Shown here: positions 63,798-64,000 of the stretch, one piece after another | Layout: each line of letters begins with the position of its first letter | How positions within the stretch are numbered: position 1 is the first letter of the stretch | Source: Lagopus muta | Taxonomy: Eukaryota > Chordata > Aves > Galliformes > Phasianidae | NCBI RefSeq assembly: GCF_023343835.1 | Contig: NC_064437.1 | Span: forward strand, 50,046,972 to 50,110,971 | DNA length: 64,000 nt | Direction: 5' to 3' | The notes under the pieces: generated by a model | Told to the model about the DNA's origin: nothing | Databases searched by the model: none | What the model saw: only the letters and a program-made list of their open reading frames with translations | Position numbers and translations under genes: made by a program

Positions 63798-64000
63798 GCT
63801 TTTTTGAAAACAAAGTTTGGCCTCTGACAGGAGTCTCCACAGCTCATCATAAAGAGGATGAGAAAGTTCGTTAGCTGGGCAACAGAGGAAAGGAAGACAG
63901 CTCTTTGGGTGACAGGACCTCCCTGCATATCACAGTCTCTTTGAACTTTAGGTTCCACCCTTAGGCAAAATCATAGAGGTATTTCTAGTCAGGTTCAACC
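63798..64000. other. unassigned right edge
   Basis: After CR1 similarity fades, the last 200 bp show no clear element. The 61-codon minus ORF at 63773-63958 straddles the CR1 end and has no coding support. Confidence 0.5.

Noticed and set aside
1..64000. CRISPR arrays, operons, tRNA or rRNA genes
   Set aside because: No regularly spaced repeats, bacterial gene structure or recognisable structural RNA was seen; the repeat families are avian.

Overview
The window reads as non-coding, AT-rich vertebrate chromosome sequence. It is most likely from a galliform bird such as chicken, turkey or a relative. The evidence is the repeat set: several 5'-truncated CR1 LINE 3' ends (the dominant avian retroposon), four copies of a mariner-type DNA transposon that I recognise as the Galluhop-like family of the chicken lineage, and a short solo LTR whose R/U5 half resembles avian alpharetroviral LTRs. 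The organism call is inference from these families; no gene names it.

No convincing protein-coding gene, rRNA, tRNA or CRISPR array is present. Open reading frames are short, in all frames on both strands, and mostly fall in simple repeats, transposons or unremarkable DNA. The window is probably a gene-poor intergenic stretch or part of a very large intron. Three weak hints of exons are recorded: a phase-compatible pair on the minus strand (845-1093 and 1674-1759), one plus-strand candidate (8041-8134), and one unusually long ORF (35340-35894, minus). I cannot assign any of them to a family.

Layout: 1-5351 unique DNA with the minus-strand exon-like pair; 5352-5626 a 275-bp (TTCTC)n pentanucleotide array; 5627-15794 unique DNA; 15795-16329 mariner copy 1; 16330-23469 unique DNA; 23470-24586 mariner copy 2 split by a CR1 insertion; 28596-29051 mariner copy 3; 29052-43272 unique DNA; 43273-43490 CR1; 43491-47276 unique DNA, including a stretch with clustered transcription-factor motifs near 46.2-46.6 kb; 47277-47772 a complete solo LTR with a 5-bp target duplication; 47778-55577 unique DNA; 55578-56116 mariner copy 4; 59931-60155 CR1; 63390-63797 CR1 interrupted by a second complete solo LTR (63411-63689), also with a 5-bp target duplication.

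The two nested insertions give relative ages: mariner before CR1 at 23.5-24.6 kb, and CR1 before the retroviral LTR at 63.4-63.8 kb. I looked for a novel system and did not find one. The best second looks are the nested elements, the long pentanucleotide array, the exon-like segments and the motif cluster.
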